Program-made: the position numbers and the translations under genes
Part shown: piece by piece, positions 10,881 to 22,012 of the stretch
Layout of the letters: each line of letters starts with the position of its first letter
How positions within the stretch are numbered: position 1 is the stretch's first letter
Notes under the pieces: generated by a model
What the model saw: only the letters and a program-made list of their open reading frames with translations
Database searches by the model: none
Told to the model about the DNA's origin: nothing
Source of the DNA: Semisulcospira habei
Taxonomy: Eukaryota > Mollusca > Gastropoda > Semisulcospiridae
Direction: 5' to 3'
NCBI GenBank assembly: GCA_036245525.1
Contig: BTPG01000004.1
Location: forward strand, 163,003,025 to 163,067,024
Length of the DNA stretch: 64,000 nt

Positions 10881-11451
10881 CACATGCCCGGATGCAGGGA
10901 GGGGGGGGGCAACTCTGGGTTCAAGGTAACTACTTGCTGGATTGATTGATTGATTGTACATTGCTTAACGTCCCGACAGCAACAGGGCTTTCTCAGGACG
11001 TGCCTGCACTGCTTGTGAAAAAAAACTAAACAGAAAATTGAATGTATGTCGCCAGCCGGTCAAATACATTAAATAAACCTACAACATGGGGCATAAATAA
11101 AGCTAAGACCATTTAGCAACACACATCCAATATCAAGAGCTACAGGCAGTGCAGACAGTAGGGAGAGTTTTAAAAAGGCAAATACAGGTGAATGGACAAA
11201 GGGTAGACAGAAACACATGCCCCAGAATAGAGAGAAAAACCCACCCTGTGGGGCTGACCAGGGTGACCCTGGGAACTAAAAAATACCTAACCCCACCCAA
11301 GTCCCCCAGGGCAAACCCGGGTGGGGGAACTATTTGCTGGAGTTGCTTCCCTGGTTGTGTAGGTATACACAACAATTCTTAAGCTGAAATCGGTAAGCTA
11401 AGTGTATCTTCCAAATAGTAATGCCATCGGTAAGGTATCTGAGGAAACAAA
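10881..11451. repeat. Right inverted terminal repeat of DIRS A (split)
   Basis: The stretch after 11328 (gttgtgtaggtatacacaac, then ctgaaatcggtaagcta and atagtaatgccatcggtaa, ending gaggaaacaaa) aligns with the right ITR of DIRS C (40120-40216). A short element splits it at 10941-11327. A small hairpin (gttgtgt/acacaac, 11354-11373) sits at the same place as in the other copies. Confidence 0.8.
10941..11327 (-). mobile_element. Short interspersed element, copy 1 (~387 bp)
   Basis: This is a discrete unit with the same two ends in three places here (also 47893-48281 and 55673-56057). On the minus strand it starts ccccca cccggg and ends in cgttaagcaatgtac plus a (CAAT)n tail. It is flanked by a 13-bp duplication aactacttgctgg (10928-10940) / aactatttgctgg (11328-11340), with one mismatch. 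It has no ORF and I see no clear tRNA-type A or B box. Constant length, a simple-repeat tail and variable-sequence duplications indicate LINE-mediated retroposition, so SINE is the best description. Confidence 0.8.
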
Positions 11452-11958
11452 CTACAGACTGGCCGTAGACTTTTCATGTTTCATGAAATAAGGAGACACA
11501 TTTAGGCCTTTACATTTCACCACCATTGCCATAAAAAATTGCAATCACAGTCACGAGAATGAAAAAATGGCCATCACACATCAAAATTTTAGGGCATACT
11601 CTCCCCTCCCCCCAGCTAATAGGAATGCTACTGTTTAAAGACTGATGTGTGATATGGTCAGTGTGCCTTGTCCAACTGACAATTACAAATCACTTTATTG
11701 TCCATGAGATGGAAATTTTCCTTCAGCTTCGACATTAAAAGTAAAACATGCAGAAGAACATATAAAAATAATAAACATATGTGCAAATATGATAACCTTG
11801 TACATGCTCACACACGCACACACTCGAACGCACATACGGACACACGCACACTAACACTGTCATCCAAGGAAATTATGTCGCTTACTTCACTGTGAAGAAA
11901 AGTATGTGACATATTCCAGGCACACAAATACACACCAGAACACCACAGTAACACTGAC
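11452..11958. other. ATP13A1 intron sequence without a recognised gene
   Basis: AT-rich sequence downstream of exon 11959-12079 in gene direction. It has a loose CACA-rich patch near 11810-11850 and a segment (gggcatactctcccc near 11590) resembling one near 51305. No exon or coding signal was recognised. Confidence 0.6.
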
Positions 11959-12079
11959 CTGAGTCCTGCGATACCCTCTACCACCAGGTTGTCACTGGTC
12001 AGTGTGCCTGTCTTGTCGAAGCAGCAGATGTCAATCTTGCCCGCAAATGGGATACGGAACGGCTCTGTACAGTATACAA
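11959..12079 (-). CDS. ATP13A1: ATP13A1 exon with the phosphorylation site
   Basis: P5A-type P-ATPase, the ER transmembrane-helix translocase/dislocase. The minus strand encodes [19 protein letters not shown] and then [21 protein letters not shown] is the universal P-type ATPase phosphorylation motif. The acceptor is ...tttag at 12080-12081 and the donor is GT at 11957-11958 (CTCAG/GTCAGTG). The exon starts in phase with the previous one (T + TT gives Phe). The 121 bp agree with the conserved protein around M4 and the P domain. The next exon is not in the window, or not recognisable. The gene product acts in the ER membrane, clearing mis-inserted helices and moderately hydrophobic signals; that is known for the family, not shown here. 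Confidence 0.93.
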
Positions 12080-12121
12080 CTAAACAAAAAATACAACAGT
12101 CAACACATGTTACTCACTAAT

Positions 12122-12297
12122 TTAACCCACTCACCCCCAACATGCTACAGAAGGAGATGGATCGACCAAGATATTTCGAAGGTAGAGCTAGATTAGCTTG
12201 GCATCATCAGGCGCCAAGATAATCTAGCACTACCCTCGAATTATCATGGTCGATCCATCTTCTGCAACTGGTGATACTTCCAAAATGTGCACAAAAT
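12122..12297. mobile_element. Hairpin MITE copy 1, left part (split by DIRS B)
   Basis: Starts at TTAA (12122-12125) followed by CCCACTCACCCCC. It contains the family's fold-back core (ctagattagcttggc.../...gccaagataatctag, about 12190-12230) and the tail gcaactggtgatacttccaaaatg. It is interrupted at 12298 by DIRS B and resumes at 21989. Removing DIRS B rejoins the tail as in other copies. Confidence 0.8.
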
Positions 12298-12829
12298 GAA
12301 TTTTTCTCTAAAATGTATTTTTTTAAAAAAGACTTACCGATGACATTACTACTAGGAAGCTTCGCTTAGCATATTAATTTTAGCCCCCAAAACTTTGTTG
12401 TGTCCCTCACAACAGGGGAGGCAACCCAAGGGTGTCGTTACCAGGATACCCTGGGTATTACATGGTATTTATATGGCTATTATTATTACATGGTATTTAT
12501 ATGGCGCATTTCTCATATTTATAATATAACTCAATGCGCAGAATGCAGCCGCGAACTGAACCCAACAAGCACGCTCACGTGAATCACACGCATTCACTCA
12601 CACACTGTACGTAAACACAGAACATTCACGTAGTGCTAAGGGCAAGCTCAAGCGAGCTACTGACGGTATTTGGAAATCGTTTTGTATTTGAAATTTTATT
12701 AAGTTGGCTGAAACTGATACCAAATTAGCCTCCCATGCCACTCTATCTGGTGGCGCACTCACCCCTTTCCTGCCAGTATCTGAGCCTGAGCTCTAAGCGG
12801 CAAGTGGGGTAGGAGGGAGGGACCTCTGA
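12298..12829. repeat. Left inverted terminal repeat of DIRS B
   Basis: Matches the reverse complement of 21789-21988: gatgacattactactaggaag, then gttgtgtccctcacaac, ggggaggcaacccaagggtg and cactcacccctttcctgccag. It is interrupted by an insert at about 12459-12725 and followed by a purine-rich spacer leading into the internal complementary region. Confidence 0.9.
12459..12725 (-). mobile_element. CR1-tailed insert in the left ITR of DIRS B
   Basis: The right ITR lacks this ~267 bp, so it is an insertion. On the minus strand it ends in gcgcattgagttatatt, a gcgcc hairpin partner and atataaataccatgtaa with ATT repeats. This is the same layout as the 3' end of LINE 2 (gcgcttagagttataatt, ataaataccgtaatt). 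It is either a 5'-truncated CR1/L2 copy or a SINE using a CR1 tail. Only TA is duplicated at the ends. Confidence 0.65.
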
Positions 12830-12925
12830 GTAATGTCATCGCTAAGTATTTTTCCAAAAAATACATTTAGAGAAAAATTCATTTATTTTCTCAAAATCAT
12901 TACCAATGACATTACTACTAGGAAG
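12830..12925. repeat. Internal complementary region of DIRS B
   Basis: Contains gtaatgtcatcgctaagta, then aatacatttagagaaaaattcatttatt, then caaaatcattaccaatgac. These are the complements of the left and right element ends joined together. In DIRS elements this region templates completion of the ITRs and circle formation. Confidence 0.88.
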
Positions 12926-13030
12926 AATGGCGACTAGGCGGAGGGTGCCGCAAGCTTAGTACACCTCCCTATGCCCGTGCTAAGGTGCGAACTATCGAGG
13001 CCCCTCTCTACGCGCCCACTCCCGACAATT

Positions 13031-16000
13031 CTAGCTCGGCGTTACCCATGGCGCCTGAGGCGCCTGGAGGGAGTGCTGCGCCGCCGAGATATCACCCACA
13101 AGGCCAAGGTTGGTGCGCTGGCCGGATAGTACAACAAACCAAGGGGAATTAGTCAGCGCTGGACAGACGAACAGTTAGATCCCCTGCCCCCGCCTATCAG
13201 GCACCCATTCGCCAGCCCACAGAGAAATACGCAGGTATATAACAAGACGATCATCTACATCCCTAAAAAGGATGCATCAGGTCTCTTATATAACCCATGT
13301 CTTTCTCCGGAACTTAGGAAGTAGGCAGGAGAAACATACATACACAAACACGAAGGTGCATTACTATATGTGGTCGAGTAAATACCCTGAATTCCCACAG
13401 TAGATGCACAGAACATTACACAACAATGTAACGATACAAATTTTGCCTCGAGTTATACTGAGATACTCACAAACCAGATAGGTGAGGCTAGCGCTGGCAG
13501 AATTGTACAACAAACCAAGGGGAATTAGTCAGCGCTGGACAGACGAACAGTTAGATCCCCTGCCCCCGCCTATCAGGCACCCATTCGCCAGCCCACAGAG
13601 AAATACGCAGGTATATAACAAGACGATCATCTACATCCCTAAAAAGGATGCATCAGGTCTCTTATATAACCCATGTCTTTCTCCGGAACTTAGGAAGTAG
13701 GCAGGAGAAACATACATACACAAACACGAAGGTGCATTACTATATGTGGTCGAGTAAATACCCTGAATTCCCACAGTAGATGCACAGAACATTACACAAC
13801 AATGTAACGATACAAATTTTGCCTCGAGTTATACTGAGATACTCACAAACCAGATAGGTGAGGCTAGCGCTGGCAGAATTGTACAACAAACCAAGGGGAA
13901 TTAGTCAGCGCTGGACAGACGAACAGTTAGATCCCCTGCCCCCGCCTATCAGGCACCCATTCGCCAGCCCACAGAGAAATACGCAGGTATATAACAAGAC
14001 GATCATCTACATCCCTAAAAAGGATGCATCAGGTCTCTTATATAACCCATGTCTTTCTCCGGAACTTAGGAAGTAGGCAGGAGAAACATACATACACAAA
14101 CACGAAGGTGCATTACTATATGTGGTCGAGTAAATACCCTGAATTCCCACAGTAGATGCACAGAACATTACACAACAATGTAACGATACAAATTTTGCCT
14201 CGAGTTATACTGAGATACTCACAAACCAGATAGGTGAGGCTAGCGCTGGCAGAATTGTACAACAAACCAAGGGGAATTAGTCAGCGCTGGACAGACGAAC
14301 AGTTAGATCCCCTGCCCCCGCCTATCAGGCACCCATTCGCCAGCCCACAGAGAAATACGCAGGTATATAACAAGACGATCATCTACATCCCTAAAAAGGA
14401 TGCATCAGGTCTCTTATATAACCCATGTCTTTCTCCGGAACTTAGGAAGTAGGCAGGAGAAACATACATACACAAACACGAAGGTGCATTACTATATGTG
14501 GTCGAGTAAATACCCTGAATTCCCACAGTAGATGCACAGAACATTACACAACAATGTAACGATACAAATTTTGCCTCGAGTTATACTGAGATACTCACAA
14601 ACCAGATAGGTGAGGCTAGCGCTGGCAGAATTGTACAACAAACCAAGGGGAATTAGTCAGCGCTGGACAGACGAACAGTTAGATCCCCTGCCCCCGCCTA
14701 TCAGGCACCCATTCGCCAGCCCACAGAGAAATACGCAGGTATATAACAAGACGATCATCTACATCCCTAAAAAGGATGCATCAGGTCTCTTATATAACCC
14801 ATGTCTTTCTCCGGAACTTAGGAAGTAGGCAGGAGAAACATACATACACAAACACGAAGGTGCATTACTATATGTGGTCGAGTAAATACCCTGAATTCCC
14901 ACAGTAGATGCACAGAACATTACACAACAATGTAATGATACAAATTTTGCCTCGAGTTATACTGAGATACTCACAAACCAGATAGGTGAGGCTAGCGCTG
15001 GCAGAATTGTACAACAAACCAAGGGGAATTAGTCAGCGCTGGACAGACGAACAGTTAGATCCCCTGCCCCCGCCTATCAGGCACCCATTCGCCAGCCCAC
15101 AGAGAAATACGCAGGTATATAACAAGACGATCATCTACATCCCTAAAAAGGATGCATCAGGTCTCTTATATAACCCATGTCTTTCTCCGGAACTTAGGAA
15201 GTAGGCAGGAGAAACATACATACACAAACACGAAGGTGCATTACTATATGTGGTCGAGTAAATACCCTGAATTCCCACAGTAGATGCACAGAACATTACA
15301 CAACAATGTAACGATACAAATTTTGCCTCGAGTTATACTGAGATACTCACAAACCAGATAGGTGAGGCTAGCGCTGGCAGAATTGTACAACAAACCAAGG
15401 GGAATTAGTCAGTGCTGGACAGACGAACAGTTAGATCCCCTGCCCCCGCCTATCAGGCACCCATTCGCCAGCCCACAGAGAAATACGCAGGTATATAACA
15501 AGACGATCATCTACATCCCTAAAAAGGATGCATCAGGTCTCTTATATAACCCATGTCTTTCTCCGGAACTTAGGAAGTAGGCAGGAGAAACATACATACA
15601 CAAACACGAAGGTGCATTACTATATGTGGTCGAGTAAATACCCTGAATTCCCACAGTAGATGCACAGAACATTACACAACAATGTAACGATACAAATTTT
15701 GCCTCGAGTTATACTGAGATACTCACAAACCAGATAGGTGAGGCTAGCGCTGGCAGAATTGTACAACAAACCAAGGGGAATTAGTCAGCGCTGGACAGAC
15801 GAACAGTTAGATCCCCTGCCCCCGCCTATCAGGCACCCATTCGCCAGCCCACAGAGAAATACGCAGGTATATAACAAGACGATCATCTACATCCCTAAAA
15901 AGGATGCATCAGGTCTCTTATATAACCCATGTCTTTCTCCGGAACTTAGGAAGTAGGCAGGAGAAACATACATACACAAACACGAAGGTGCATTACTATA

Positions 16001-17190
16001 TGTGGTCGAGTAAATACCCTGAATTCCCACAGTAGATGCACAGAACATTACACAACAATGTAACGATACAAATTTTGCCTCGAGTTATACTGAGATACTC
16101 ACAAACCAGATAGGTGAGGCTAGCGCTGGCAGAATTGTACAACAAACCAAGGGGAATTAGTCAGCGCTGGACAGACGAACAGTTAGATCCCCTGCCCCCG
16201 CCTATCAGGCACCCATTCGCCAGCCCACAGAGAAATACGCAGGTATATAACAAGACGATCATCTACATCCCTAAAAAGGATGCATCAGGTCTCTTATATA
16301 ACCCATGTCTTTCTCCGGAACTTAGGAAGTAGGCAGGAGAAACATACATACACAAACACGAAGGTGCATTACTATATGTGGTCGAGTAAATACCCTGAAT
16401 TCCCACAGTAGATGCACAGAACATTACACAACAATGTAACGATACAAATTTTGCCTCGAGTTATACTGATACTCACAAACCAGATAGGTGAGGCTAGCGC
16501 TGGCAGAATTGGCCGGATAGGTCTCGTAGGTAGAAGCGGACAAAGGTAGACTCAGCCCGCCAACCCACGGCTGCCGCAATATCCCTCACTGCACAGTTTC
16601 GGTCAAATGCGATGCTTGCTGACACTGCTCGGACTTCATGAGCCCGGATGCACATCGTTTTAGCTTGCTCTGGGGCGAGCTCTTTGAATGCCGACTGAAT
16701 CACCCAGCGTAGCCAGGAGGAGATTGTTTTTGCCGTTATGTCTCGTCTGCCCGGAGCCAAGGGCAGGAAAAGGCGTGAGCGCCCTTGTCTTAGTTCTGCG
16801 CAGGTACACTTTAAGGACCCCGACAGGGTCCTGTAGGCGGGAGTCCCGTGGCTGGTCCGTTGCCCTGAGAGGTCGGACGATTACGACTTGAGGGGTTGAT
16901 GCTAGAAGGCGGTTCCTTGCCAAAAAGGCAGGATCGAAAAGCAGCTGCACCGAACCATCAGTCCTGCGTTGGAGATAGGAGGGTCGCACCGAAAGGCATG
17001 TATCTCGCTAACACAAGATGCTGTGGCAAGTGCAAGCAGAAAGCAGGTCTTCCTGGTTAGGTCTCCCAGGCGTGCTAATGGTAGGGGATCGAATCTCTCG
17101 GAGTTGAGCCAGATGAGCACCCAGGAAAAGTCTCAGCATGGGACCAACGAACGTGAGGCCGGCCGCTGCAGATCGAAGTTTTGACATTAG
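13031..17190 (-). pseudogene. DIRS B tyrosine recombinase, split by a satellite array
   Basis: Minus strand, from about 17190 down to the TAG at 13031-13033, with 13130-16511 being foreign. The C-terminal catalytic half (16512-16760) shows the HxxR box as RAHEVRA and the nucleophile as FVRFYLRDLSG. Upstream lie RKTCFLLALATASCVSE and a VYLRRTK segment. The array enters six residues after the catalytic tyrosine. The normal C-terminus (LVGDISAAQHSLQAPQAPW) continues at 13031-13129. The catalytic residues are intact, but frameshifts occur between 16989 and 17190. The N-terminus overlaps the RNase H frame, as is usual in DIRS. Confidence 0.85.
13130..16511. repeat. Nine-unit 376-bp tandem array inserted in DIRS B
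   Basis: Exactly nine head-to-tail units starting tacaacaaaccaagg at 13130, 13506, 13882, 14258, 14634, 15010, 15386, 15762 and 16138. The units are almost identical: I see T for C at 14936 and at 15413, and a 2-bp loss after 16468 in the last unit. The array is flanked on both sides by gccggatag (13121-13129 and 16512-16520; 10 bp if the preceding g is counted). DIRS C has this site once, uninterrupted. Each unit contains a 72-codon open stretch, but 376 is not a multiple of 3 and no family is recognised. There is no hammerhead core (CTGANGA) on either strand. Confidence 0.95.
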
Positions 17191-17411
17191 ATCTGCCAAG
17201 TCTTTGCTCGCTCCCGAATCCGGCCGACCCAGGTATCGGTGTCTGCCACCATCGCCACTTCCTTCATAGACGTTACGAGTGGAGACTCCGGGCTGCAGAG
17301 ATCGCTTCACTGCAGCACCTGAATAGCCTCTTGCTGCGAGGGCCTGCCGGACAATCTCCAAGCGTGCAACATCAGTCGCTCTGGGCACGGAAGGAACAGC
17401 TGTTGCCTGGG

Positions 17412-18217
17412 CTACTTGAGCATCGTACTCGGTGTCGGAAGAGCCAGTGGTGGGTCCATCGCAAGGGTCAAGCGCTCGGTAATCCAGCTCTTGGACCAAC
17501 TGAATGGGGCCACTAGGATCAGAATCGTATTGCTGCTCCTGAGTTTCTGAAGGACCTTTGGCACCAGCACTGTGGGAGGAAATGCGTACGCCAGGAGTCC
17601 GTCCCATGGGATGGACAGCACGTCTACGGCCCAGGCTAGTGGATCCGGTACGGGGAAGACGAACAGTGGCAGCTTGCTGTTCCATCTTGTGGTAAGAGGT
17701 TGATCATCAGCGTCTCCCAACATACGCCGAGTAGCTGGAAGATATCTGGGTGTAGCCACCACTCTGTGTGTAACATCTGGCCTTATCGCGAGAGAGTGTC
17801 TGCTAGAACATAGAGATAGCCTGGAATGTAGCGCCCACAGGGTAATGCCCCGATCCCTGCACCCCAGGAGGACTTGGTACCCGAGGATGCCGAGGGAGGT
17901 TGCGCACGTTCCCCCCTGGTTCTGAATGTAGGCCATGACCGTCGAGTTGTCAGAAGGCACCAGCACAATCCTATGTGCGAGTCGTTCTTCCCAAACGATG
18001 ACAGCCAGCCACACCGCCTTCATCTCCGGCCAGTTGAAATGTCTATCTGTCTGCTCTTCCGTCCAGCTGCCCGAGGCAGAGGTGGACTCCAGCAGTAGAA
18101 GGGCCCCCCAGCCTGAGCAGCTCGCGTCCGTGCAGATGGAAGCTGAGGAGGAGGGGAGAAGGCACTGTCTGACCAACGCTGGAGATGAGACTGTACCAAC
18201 TCTGTCCTCGGAACCAA
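17412..18217 (-). pseudogene. DIRS B RNase H domain
   Basis: The minus strand encodes the DIRS-type RNase H: ICTDASCSGWGALLL (first Asp), EMKAVWLAVIVWEE (Glu) and VPSDNSTVMAYIQNQGG (second Asp). The connected downstream region PDPLAWAVDVLSIPWDG and LAYAFPP precedes the recombinase and is seen in all sister copies. The frame 17412-18176 is open; upstream it joins the RT through a degenerate stretch. Confidence 0.82.
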
Positions 18218-18391
18218 GCTCGCTAGAACGCCCAGTGCAGGAGCAGATGAAGCTGAATCGGCCGATGTAAGTCTGCCTTAGGGAAGAAGATCCGCTGCCG
18301 CGCTAGCAGTCCGAACAGTCGGCTTGGAGAGCTTCCGCGTGAGACGCTCCAAGTGACGCTTCCACTATGCTCTGTATCCATTCACTGGTAG

Positions 18392-18900
18392 TCATACCCG
18401 GTTGATGTCGGTCAGGAAATCCATGCCTAGGTGGACAAACCGGCAAGAAGGTACCAGGTCGGGCTTGCCTCCTTTGACTAGGAAACCTAGGCGACGGAGC
18501 AGAGTCAGCGGAGCATCTCTGTCAGTCTCCAAAACCCTCGCCATCTGGTTCCATAACAGCAGGTCGTCCAGATAGTTGGACGTCGGGCTGGAAGCAGCTT
18601 GCCGGAGCCTTGCCACCACACCGTCCATAATCCTGGTGAAGACCCATGGGCTGAGGTTAAGTCCGAGAGGTAGGGCCCAAAACTGGTAACTACCTCGCGG
18701 AAGGCGAAGCGCAGGTAACGCCGCGACGCCGGATGGAAGGGTACATGCAGATAAGGGTCCGCTAGGTCGAGGCTCACTGTGAAGTCCTCAGAGCTCTGAA
18801 TGTCTCCATCCTGAAGCGCGGGGCTGAAATGCTCTTGTTTAGGGCCGCAGGTTGATAACCGGCCGCCATTCCCTCCAGGCTTGAGGATGAGAAAGAGTCG
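18392..18900 (-). pseudogene. DIRS B reverse transcriptase
   Basis: Minus-strand motifs in order: LFLILKPGGNGG (about 18880), DFTVSLDLADPYLHVPFHP (about 18780), RYLRFAF, then after a frameshift SNYLDDLLLWNQ (about 18560) and LRRLGFLVKGGKPDLVPS. YLDD is the catalytic box. The domain is split between two frames near 18640-18690, so the protein is not made intact. Confidence 0.82.
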
Positions 18901-21440
18901 TCTGCAGAATGCCAGGGAGTCAGAACGCAAAACCACCTCAGTGGCCTCCTTCTGTAACAGGGTCATCACCTCGCCCTGCAATGCTGTTGCATTGTCCTGC
19001 TCTCCCAGTACTTGCATCCACAGAGTGAGTGTCTCAACAGTGGAGGGGGGAGGGGGGCGACTGGAAGGAGCTCCGCAGGCCCTCCGTGACAGTCGACAGA
19101 ATCCAAGAGTCGTCCGTAAGCAGCTCCCGCCGACCGGAGATCCAACAGGAATCGGCGAGAGGACTGGAGTCAAGTCAGCGAGCCCGGCCGCGCCCTCACT
19201 TCCGGGCGCCTCTGAACCAGGTGGTGGAGGGTGCGGGGAAAGCGCACGAGCGCGCGGAAAGGGGAAAAGGTTCCGCCACGGCCTCGGAGAGGTCGGGAGG
19301 AGGAGGGTCTGACAAACCGCAGGGCATGAACCATGGCTCTGCGGGCTGACTGAAAGCGTGCGGAGACAGCACTTGCCGGTGCTGGCCATAGGTCCCTGGA
19401 AGTCTCCCTACCGTCTGCCAAGATGGTCCGAACAGCAGAGTTTCCCCCACGGGCGCCTGCCCCAGCTGTGACTTCACTGTAACTGGTAGAGAGGGGCAGC
19501 GTCTCAGGAGCTCATCCCGGCGCATCATGTCGCAGTTGGAGGCCGCTGCCATGAAGTTGGCCGAAGAATGAAACGCCGCCCTGTTCGCCGCCAACCAGCA
19601 CTGTGTGGATCTCTCGCAGGGGAGCTGAAGCTGAAAGGTCCCAGGTGTTCTCCAGACGCTTTACTACCGACTGTGTCGCCATCTCCAGGAATCCCGTACA
19701 TGCCAGAGAGTTGCAGACCAAGGAAGCCGTCTTGTCCTATCCTCGTGTCAGTGAATGCTGGCTGAGCCCTGCCTGCACCAACGCGTCCTTGTCCACCGCT
19801 GGGAGGGCACAGGAAAACGTCTGGGAGTGACCTGTCTACCACTGCTGGCGGAAGTTAATATCCATCTCCTCTGGCCATCGTGTGTCCGAGAAGAACCCCT
19901 GATCTCCTAAGCCGTCAGAACGCAGGTGCATCAAGAACGCCTCCGCTAGGTCCCGGAAGCCTGCCGGTTGAGGTAGAGACTTGGAGCGCTTGGGCTGCCA
20001 CGGTGAGTCGACCATCGCCGTAGCCTTCCTCTACAAGGCAAAGAGACGGGATGCCTCCTCCAATGCTCGGCGAGTAAGTGAAGTCGGAGCTGCGTCAACG
20101 GAGATGGTGAAGAGAGGTGAATGCCCACCAGGTGAAGTCGGTCTCTCATCGTCCTCTCCCAGGGCTGACCCCGAGTCCTCCGGTTGTAGACTGAGCGCCT
20201 CCTCATCATCCACGCTGAGATGTGGCTGAAGCCGCCGGTCTAAGCACCGAGCGAAGAGGAGTCCCTGGAGAAAATCTGTACCCGTGGTCTGCAGTCCATC
20301 GGCGTGGGCTGCGTGGGTGTTGCAGGGATGCTGCCTCCGTCCATCGGCTGTCATCTGAGAGGTCCCGGGGCTGACGTCAAAGCTGCGTCTACGCTGTAGA
20401 GCGGTCCCTGCCAGCCTGGCCCAAGGATCGGTGCTGCTAGCGGGAGTCTCTGAAGCCCGGCATCAAGACGAGGTCCGTTGCAGCGACACGCCTGAACTTG
20501 TCCACCGGTCCGGCGAACAGGAGAGGGAAGATGAGATGTCACCACAAGTATGGTATCTGAAGCGCGCAGTCCCAAAGCGCTGTAATCGCTCCTTCGATCG
20601 CAAAGACCAAAAACGTTGGGCATCCCTCACTGCGTATGACGGGAGGGTTATGCTTCGGAGGTCTGCCCTCAAAAAGACAACATATCACGTCGGCTAATTG
20701 CACTGACTACACTAGTACCATCCTGAAGGCGGCTGTCAGTGTCGGTGGATCGCCTGTGGCTCCACTCTCAATCTCGGGACACCGAAGTCCGATTCCGTGG
20801 TTTGTCGTGTCAGCGGATTAATCTCCGGTCCCACTCTGAGAGGTGCCCCGAAGGTGCGGCCCTGTCCAGCCCATGGCAGGAGGGTGCTATCGTCTCAGAG
20901 GGGTGGTCCCCTACGTCTGCTGCCTGGGTTCTCTGTTTCCCAGGAGGGCGTGCGTGAGACCCAACATACTCCTTGCGGAGGGACCGAGCTCTCAATGCCT
21001 GTTAACATTGGGTGGCGAAGCACAGAAAGGCATATCTCTCGCCCGAAGGCGCCTAGGAGCTCTCGGTGCTAGACAGGATGGCAAGTCTCGTCAGCTGCTT
21101 ATAGGCTCAATCGTCAGCTTAGGACGTGGCAGCTCAGTACGTGGCACCGGTGGGGGCAGCAGGACCCTTTTGCGCCGATAAGCACACGGTCTGAAATGGC
21201 TTTCCTCTGCTTTACTTCCAAGGCTGCGGTCGCTACAAGCTTGCGTGCCTGTCTCTGTTTCCGGTAGAACACCCACAGCTGCGACCATAGTTCTTCCTTC
21301 CACGTCGTGCATAGGATGCAAGGTCGACTGGAGGAACAGCCCGAGCAGGGTAGGCCAACATAATGCGCATCACTAGGCCACTGGAAATCGCCACACTTGG
21401 TGCCGGTCCTCACCTGAGAACCGTACCATAAGACAAACAA
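18901..21440 (-). pseudogene. DIRS B gag-like gene
   Basis: Several overlapping frame fragments on the minus strand. The N-terminus (about 21114-21440) contains TKCGDFQWPSDAHYVGLPC, SGC, PCILC and WSQLWVFYRKQRQ, the same Cys-rich module as in DIRS A and C. The C-terminal conserved block (19480-19700) reads AANRAAFHSSANFMAAASNC, then DMMRRDELLRRCP. Between them (19900-20960) the sequence is repeatedly frameshifted. Function is presumed to be nucleocapsid-like. Confidence 0.68.
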
Positions 21441-21788
21441 AGACCCTTGCGAGCGCTCGGAGCCTCCTACGAGGGTCCAAGTTCCCGATCGGTCGCATAC
21501 ATATTATTCGGTTAATGCCGCTGCCCGGTAAAACGCCAGCTGAGGCAGTAACCAAAGCTTTACCTTGCCAAGTCCCAATGCCTGTACTCCACAAGACCCA
21601 ACACCAAGTAATCCTCTGAACAAAGTAACCAACACACAACCACAGAGGAATATCCTTCTTTCTTTTCTTTTTTCTTTACTTTTCACACAAATCCGATAGA
21701 ATCCCAAAGCAAATCCACGTAAAAAGAGTTCACACCAAACACAGTCGGAGCACACGCGATGCACATGACCAGTCTAGGTGAGCTAAGC

Positions 21789-21988
21789 GAAGATACTGGC
21801 AGGAAAGGGGTGAGTGCGCCACCGGATAGAGTGGCATGGGAGGCTACTCGGGGTATCCTGGCAACAACACCCTTGGGTTGCCTCCCCTGTTGTGAGGGAC
21901 ACAACAAAGTTTTGGGGGCTAAAATTGATATGCTAAGCGAAGCTTCCTAGTAGTAATGTCATCGGTAATGATTTTGATAAAATAAATG
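21789..21988. repeat. Right inverted terminal repeat of DIRS B
   Basis: Reverse complement of the left ITR, from cagatactggcaggaaaggg to ggtaatgattttgataaaat and aaatg. It contains the small hairpin gttgtg/cacaac at 21889-21905. The element ends where the hairpin-MITE tail resumes. Confidence 0.9.
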
Positions 21989-22012
21989 TGGCCATGAGGT
22001 TAAAGGGGTTAA
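21989..22012. mobile_element. Hairpin MITE copy 1, right end
   Basis: Reads tggccatgagg, ttaaagggg and TTAA (22009-22012), matching the 3' end of other copies (ggccttggggctaaatgggttaa type). Joined to 12297 it completes the MITE interrupted by DIRS B. Confidence 0.75.

Larger units (their letters stand above)
1..11451 (-). mobile_element. DIRS-like retrotransposon A (left part outside window)
   Basis: This is a minus-strand DIRS-type (tyrosine recombinase) retrotransposon. Reading from high to low coordinate it has a right inverted terminal repeat near 10881-11451, a gag-like ORF with an N-terminal Cys-rich module (10484-10693), the rest of gag, and a reverse transcriptase that runs off the window start. 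The same order is seen in copies B and C in this window. It is broken by three later insertions: LINE 1 (920-4607), LINE 2 (4678-9060) and a short element (10941-11327). With the LINEs removed mentally, the gag frame continues across 919/4608 and 4677/9061, which fixes their boundaries. The right end is placed where similarity to the ITR of DIRS C stops. Confidence 0.85.
12298..21988 (-). mobile_element. DIRS-like retrotransposon B
   Basis: A complete-length DIRS element with a left ITR (12298-12829, containing a foreign insert), an internal complementary region (12830-12925), tyrosine recombinase, RNase H, RT, gag and a right ITR (21789-21988). The internal complementary region contains the two outer ends fused head to head (taaatgaatttttctc), which defines both termini. 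As expected for DIRS elements there is no target duplication. The element lies inside a hairpin MITE. The recombinase gene is split by a nine-unit 376-bp tandem array. All internal genes show frameshifts. Confidence 0.9.

Noticed and set aside
13130..16511. Eight identical 72-codon open stretches, one in each of most 376-bp units
   Set aside because: They start at GTG in a repeat whose length is not a multiple of three, have no recognisable similarity, and are simply copies of one non-coding unit.
13130..16511. Self-cleaving hammerhead (retrozyme-like) origin of the 376-bp unit
   Set aside because: Attractive because animal retrozymes form such tandem arrays, but I found no CTGANGA core on either strand. 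Other ribozyme classes could not be tested by eye.
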